From Acidobacteriota bacterium (lineage in GTDB: Bacteria > Acidobacteriota > Terriglobia > Acidiferrales > UBA7541), in the NCBI GenBank assembly GCA_013289955.1, contig JABCYZ010000014.1, positions 1 to 64,000 on the forward strand: 64,000 bases of DNA, in the 5' to 3' direction. Both the position numbers and the translations under genes were made by a program. The number at the start of each line of letters is the position of its first letter. The stretch's first letter is position 1. This document shows, in pieces, positions 61,102 to 64,000 of this stretch. A model generated the notes under the pieces. The model did not search any database. It worked only from the letters and a program-made list of their open reading frames with translations, and had not been told where the DNA came from.

Positions 61102-62772
61102 ATGGTTTTCAACTTCCGTGGAGCGATCGAGAGCGCGCGTGGCTGCAAGAAGCGCAGTGGGAAGAAGGCGGGACCTGGTCTTGCCGGGAAGGGGAGCTGT
61201 GCGCTGCTGCCGCTGCTGCTTTTTGCCTTGGGGTTCTATCCGCGGTTTGCTTCGGCGCAAGAACTTGATCCTGCCGCGCTTCTCAAGCCGCCGACCGATA
61301 CCTGGCCGACGTACAATGGCGACTATTCCGGCAAGCGCTTCAGCACGCTCGATCAGATCAACGCCGGAAATATCAACTCGCTCACACTCGCCTGGGCTTT
61401 TCCGACGCACAGCACAACGATCAAGTCGACTCCTCTGGAAGTAAACGGCACTCTCTACTTTTCCGTTCCTGACAACGTCTGGGCGGTGGATGCCCGCTTC
61501 GGGCGCAGGATTTGGCACTACGAACGAAAGTCGGAGGGCGATCACATCGGCCATCGCGGCCTGGCCATGTACAAAAACTGGCTCTACTTCACGACGCCCG
61601 ACGCGCACCTGATTTGTCTCGATGCCAGGGATGGCACGGTGCGCTGGGACATCGAACTCGCCGACCCGAAGCTCGAATATTTTTCAACGATGGCGCCACT
61701 CGTTGTGCGCGATCACGTAATCGTCGGCGTTTCCGGAGACGTTACGGACATTCCCGGTTTTCTCGAATCGCTCGATCCCGAGACGGGCAAAATCCAGTGG
61801 CGCTGGAAGACGGAGCCCGAACCGGGCCAGCCGGGTTCGGAGACGTGGCCCAAGAACAGCGACGCCATCCTCCACGGCGGCGGCATGACCTGGATGACCG
61901 GGACATACGATCCCAGCCTCAATCTCCTCTTTTGGGGCACAGGCAATCCGAACCCCGTGCTGGCGGGAGAGGGACGGCCGGGCGACAATCTCTACACCTG
62001 CTCCATCGTGGCCCTGAATCCTGACACCGGGAAACTCGTCTGGTATTTTCAGCCGTCGCCGCACGATGTGCACGACTGGGATGCCGTCGAGACGCCAGTG
62101 CTTTTCAACGCCGAATTCAAAGGCCAGCAGCGCAAACTGCTGGCGCAAGCCAGCCGCAACGGATTTTTCTTTGTGCTCGATCGCACGAATGGGGAACATC
62201 TGATTACTTCGCAATTCATCGATCAGACGTGGGCGAACGGCATTGACCATCGGGGACGCCCGATCGCGAGGCCCGAAGCCACGCCGACTCCCGATGGCGC
62301 GCTTGTCGAGCCTGGTTCAGATGGGTCCACCAATTGGATGGCGCCGAGCTTTGATCCCCAGACGGAGCTGTTTTACGTGAACTGCCGCCGCCTTTTCAGC
62401 ATTTATTACAATACGGCGGAAGGGAAACCGGAAGGCTGGGGAGGCCGCGACAGAAACTTGTGGGCCAATTCGACGCTGCGCGCCCTCGACTACCGTACCG
62501 GCAAAGTTGTGTGGAATCACGAAATCGGCGATGGAGAAAGCATTGCGGGGATTCTTACGACCGCGGGGCATCTCCTTTTCAGCGCTGATAACTCTGGTAA
62601 TTTGCTGGCTCTCGATCCGGCCACGGGCAAGACTCTCTGGCATTTAAACGCGGGTGGCAAACTGAACGCTTCCCCCATGACCTATGAGCTAGATGGACGG
62701 CAATACGTAATCCTTGCAGTGGAAGACGTACTCTACGCCTTTGCTCTTCCCGCGTCTCTTCCATCACGCTGA
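61102..62772 (+). CDS. PQQ-dependent (quinoprotein) dehydrogenase
   Basis: The 556-residue protein has a signal peptide (LLPLLLFALGFYPRFASAQE) after a basic lead, so it is periplasmic. It has the eight-bladed beta-propeller pattern of alcohol dehydrogenases: PTDTWPTYNGDYSGKRFSTL, VWAVDARFGRRIWHYERKSE, LIFWGTGNPNP-like LLFWGTGNPNPVLAG, VWYFQPSPHDVHDWDA, MAPSFDPQTELFYVNCRR. The adjacent Cys-Cys ring seen in methanol and ethanol dehydrogenases is absent near HIGHRGLAM. It lacks a cytochrome domain; the upstream cytochrome is the likely acceptor. The substrate is unknown. Confidence 0.88.
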   Translation: MVFNFRGAIESARGCKKRSGKKAGPGLAGKGSCALLPLLLFALGFYPRFASAQELDPAALLKPPTDTWPTYNGDYSGKRFSTLDQINAGNINSLTLAWAFPTHSTTIKSTPLEVNGTLYFSVPDNVWAVDARFGRRIWHYERKSEGDHIGHRGLAMYKNWLYFTTPDAHLICLDARDGTVRWDIELADPKLEYFSTMAPLVVRDHVIVGVSGDVTDIPGFLESLDPETGKIQWRWKTEPEPGQPGSETWPKNSDAILHGGGMTWMTGTYDPSLNLLFWGTGNPNPVLAGEGRPGDNLYTCSIVALNPDTGKLVWYFQPSPHDVHDWDAVETPVLFNAEFKGQQRKLLAQASRNGFFFVLDRTNGEHLITSQFIDQTWANGIDHRGRPIARPEATPTPDGALVEPGSDGSTNWMAPSFDPQTELFYVNCRRLFSIYYNTAEGKPEGWGGRDRNLWANSTLRALDYRTGKVVWNHEIGDGESIAGILTTAGHLLFSADNSGNLLALDPATGKTLWHLNAGGKLNASPMTYELDGRQYVILAVEDVLYAFALPASLPSR

Positions 62773-62840
62773 GTTCGAGCGCGCGAAAAACGGTTCGTTC
62801 CAGGGTGCCGGCCGGTATCACACGCGGGGAAGGGAACGCG

Positions 62841-63500
62841 TCACGCTTCAGAGGAGGTCTGCTTGAACGTCAGGCTTTCGACGGACAAGCCGCGTCTGTC
62901 CGCGAGCTGCAATTTTCCAAGAATATTCGAAACATGAAACTTCACCGTCCGTTCCGAAATATCCAGTGCGCTGGAGATCTCCTTGTTCGTCAAACGCCGC
63001 ATCAGCAATTGAAGTATCTCGCCCTCCCGCGCAGTTAGAAAATGGCCATGCAGAAGCTGCGCATCGAGCAGTGCTTTCGCCTGCTTGACGAAGGCCAGTA
63101 AAACTTCGGGAGGCACCCACAGCTGCCCCTTCAGGATGCTGCGGATTGCCTGGGGCAGCTCCCTCTGCCACGCTTTGTGAAGTTCCACGAAGCCGTCGAT
63201 GCCCCAGGTGAAGAGCCTTATTTTCTCCGCGTGACGGTCGTCGCCTGGCGGAAGAAGTCCGAGGAACTTGCTGCCGGGCGCCAAGGCGCGGCAGCGTCCT
63301 GCGAGCGGTCCCAAGTCCGTGTGCAAGGAACACGCATCCAGAAGGAAAAGCCGCGGTGAATTCCCGTGCCGCATCGCATCGGCTTCGCTTGTGGCGGGAG
63401 GAAGCGTGCGCACCGGGAAATCTTTGAGGTGAGACATGACTCCGCTGACTGCACGGATGAGCAGGGGATGCGAACTTACCAGCTGGATTGCGATAGCCAC
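62841..63500 (-). CDS. LuxR/NarL-type regulator with degenerate receiver
   Basis: The 219-residue protein has a receiver-like domain at residues 1-120. The usual acidic pair at its start is replaced (IQLVSSHPLLIRAVSGVMSH), although LFLLDACSL keeps an Asp. Residues 150-210 form a LuxR helix-turn-helix (LTAREGEILQLLMRRLTNKE, ISERTVKFHVSNILGKLQLA). Phosphorylation is doubtful, so a different signal may act. It is convergent with the PQQ dehydrogenase gene. Confidence 0.85.
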   Translation of the reverse strand: MAIAIQLVSSHPLLIRAVSGVMSHLKDFPVRTLPPATSEADAMRHGNSPRLFLLDACSLHTDLGPLAGRCRALAPGSKFLGLLPPGDDRHAEKIRLFTWGIDGFVELHKAWQRELPQAIRSILKGQLWVPPEVLLAFVKQAKALLDAQLLHGHFLTAREGEILQLLMRRLTNKEISSALDISERTVKFHVSNILGKLQLADRRGLSVESLTFKQTSSEA

Positions 63501-64000
63501 TCGCGTTGCACCTTAAAGGCGCACATACATCTAATGGATCTACGGAAATGGTTATAACTAAACCATAATTAAATGAAAGGACTCCGCGCCGCTGTAGGGA
63601 ATATAGCGCCATTCCGGCGGGATGCAACATGTTTTTTTCCATGGACGGAATGTGTATTTTTCATTCCCGGCTGCCGAACCGCTCCGGCGAGCGCTGCCGG
63701 TTGCGCATTTCTCACCGCGTTTCCTCCAGCTATGCTGTACCTCGACCCCTTCTTGAGGGACAGGAAAAGTGACACCACGAATTCCGGCCCAGGCCATTGT
63801 GCTCCTGGGCCTTTGCGCATAGGTTCTCGCGCATACGGTTGCGCAAGGCGAAGGCCCGGAGTGGCCGGGTGCGGTTCACGTCGGTCACCTATTTCGACAA
63901 TTAGAGGCGGGAGCGTGCCGGAGCCGGCATAAACGTGGCACGGCTTCTTGAGGACCAGTCTCTGACGCCAGCAGAGAATTCGTCGTCTGGAGTGCTTCGC
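63501..64000. other. 500-base end of window, no gene called
   Basis: This stretch contains the upstream region of the LuxR gene. Frames at 63569-63820 (minus) and 63573-63932 (plus) overlap each other, lack ribosome sites and match nothing. Repeats of TTGCGCA/TGCGCAA near 63813-63846 could form a hairpin. A gene may begin beyond the window. Confidence 0.4.

Overview
The window reads as a chromosomal piece of an Acidobacteriota (Terriglobia-like) genome. The grounds are a DUF507 gene pair, an XRE regulator of the MIIGERLR...RVENGHTVP type, a bacillithiol deacetylase (bshB1), pdxS/pdxT vitamin B6 synthesis, a homodimeric pyruvate dehydrogenase E1, GC-rich coding DNA and many short acidobacterial-type operons. 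The assignment is an inference from gene content; no rRNA is present.

Positions 1-14000 are accessory DNA built around a tRNA-Asp gene. The left flank (1-3600) holds hypothetical and small membrane proteins, an IS66 remnant and the C-terminal stub of a tyrosine recombinase. An 8.8-kb integrative element (about 3688-12444) then sits in the 5' half of tRNA-Asp. It carries an integrase, a 47-residue basic protein and an excisionase on the minus strand. Facing away from them is a long plus-strand run with a winged-helix replication-type protein, zinc-ribbon proteins, an AP2-domain protein and a helix-turn-helix/DUF4326 protein. Seven loci in the element carry a tandem pair of a 12-base repeat (consensus TGTGTcAGTTTy), most of them next to an inverted repeat. 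A second att-bounded module (12445-13932) contains one SAM methyltransferase gene and ends in a decayed tRNA-Asp 5' half beside tRNA-Val and its promoter. The insertion has therefore parted tRNA-Asp from its probable tRNA-Val promoter.

The rest is core-like chromosome. 14000-16000: tRNA-Val, tRNA-Cys, two DUF507 genes and an XRE regulator with a palindromic operator. 16046-19460: a three-gene exopolysaccharide synthesis and export operon (processive GT2, HlyD-like fusion protein, outer-membrane partner). 19971-33000: M48 protease, bshB1, a pteridine-reductase-like SDR, aceE, MutT, a BtuF-like protein, a secreted acetamidase/formamidase-family protein, an FHA-GAF-adenylate cyclase, an IscU-like protein, and MocA/XdhC molybdoenzyme maturation proteins. 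33100-36603: alcohol dehydrogenase, esterase and Baeyer-Villiger monooxygenase, a plausible ketone-degradation set. 36680-46673: orphan nuoB, GH16 glucanase, YgfZ, MBL hydrolase, aldo/keto reductase, TPR protein and a polytopic membrane protein. 46757-50601: a MocR regulator with a candidate operator, a thioesterase and pdxST. 50959-55252: LMW phosphatase-like protein, DtxR regulator and a LytS/LytTR/LiaF-like envelope-sensing set. 56447-63500: radical SAM AmrS, a CPBP-like membrane protein without its catalytic residues, a DnaB-N-like protein, NDH-2, a cytochrome c/PQQ dehydrogenase pair and a LuxR regulator.
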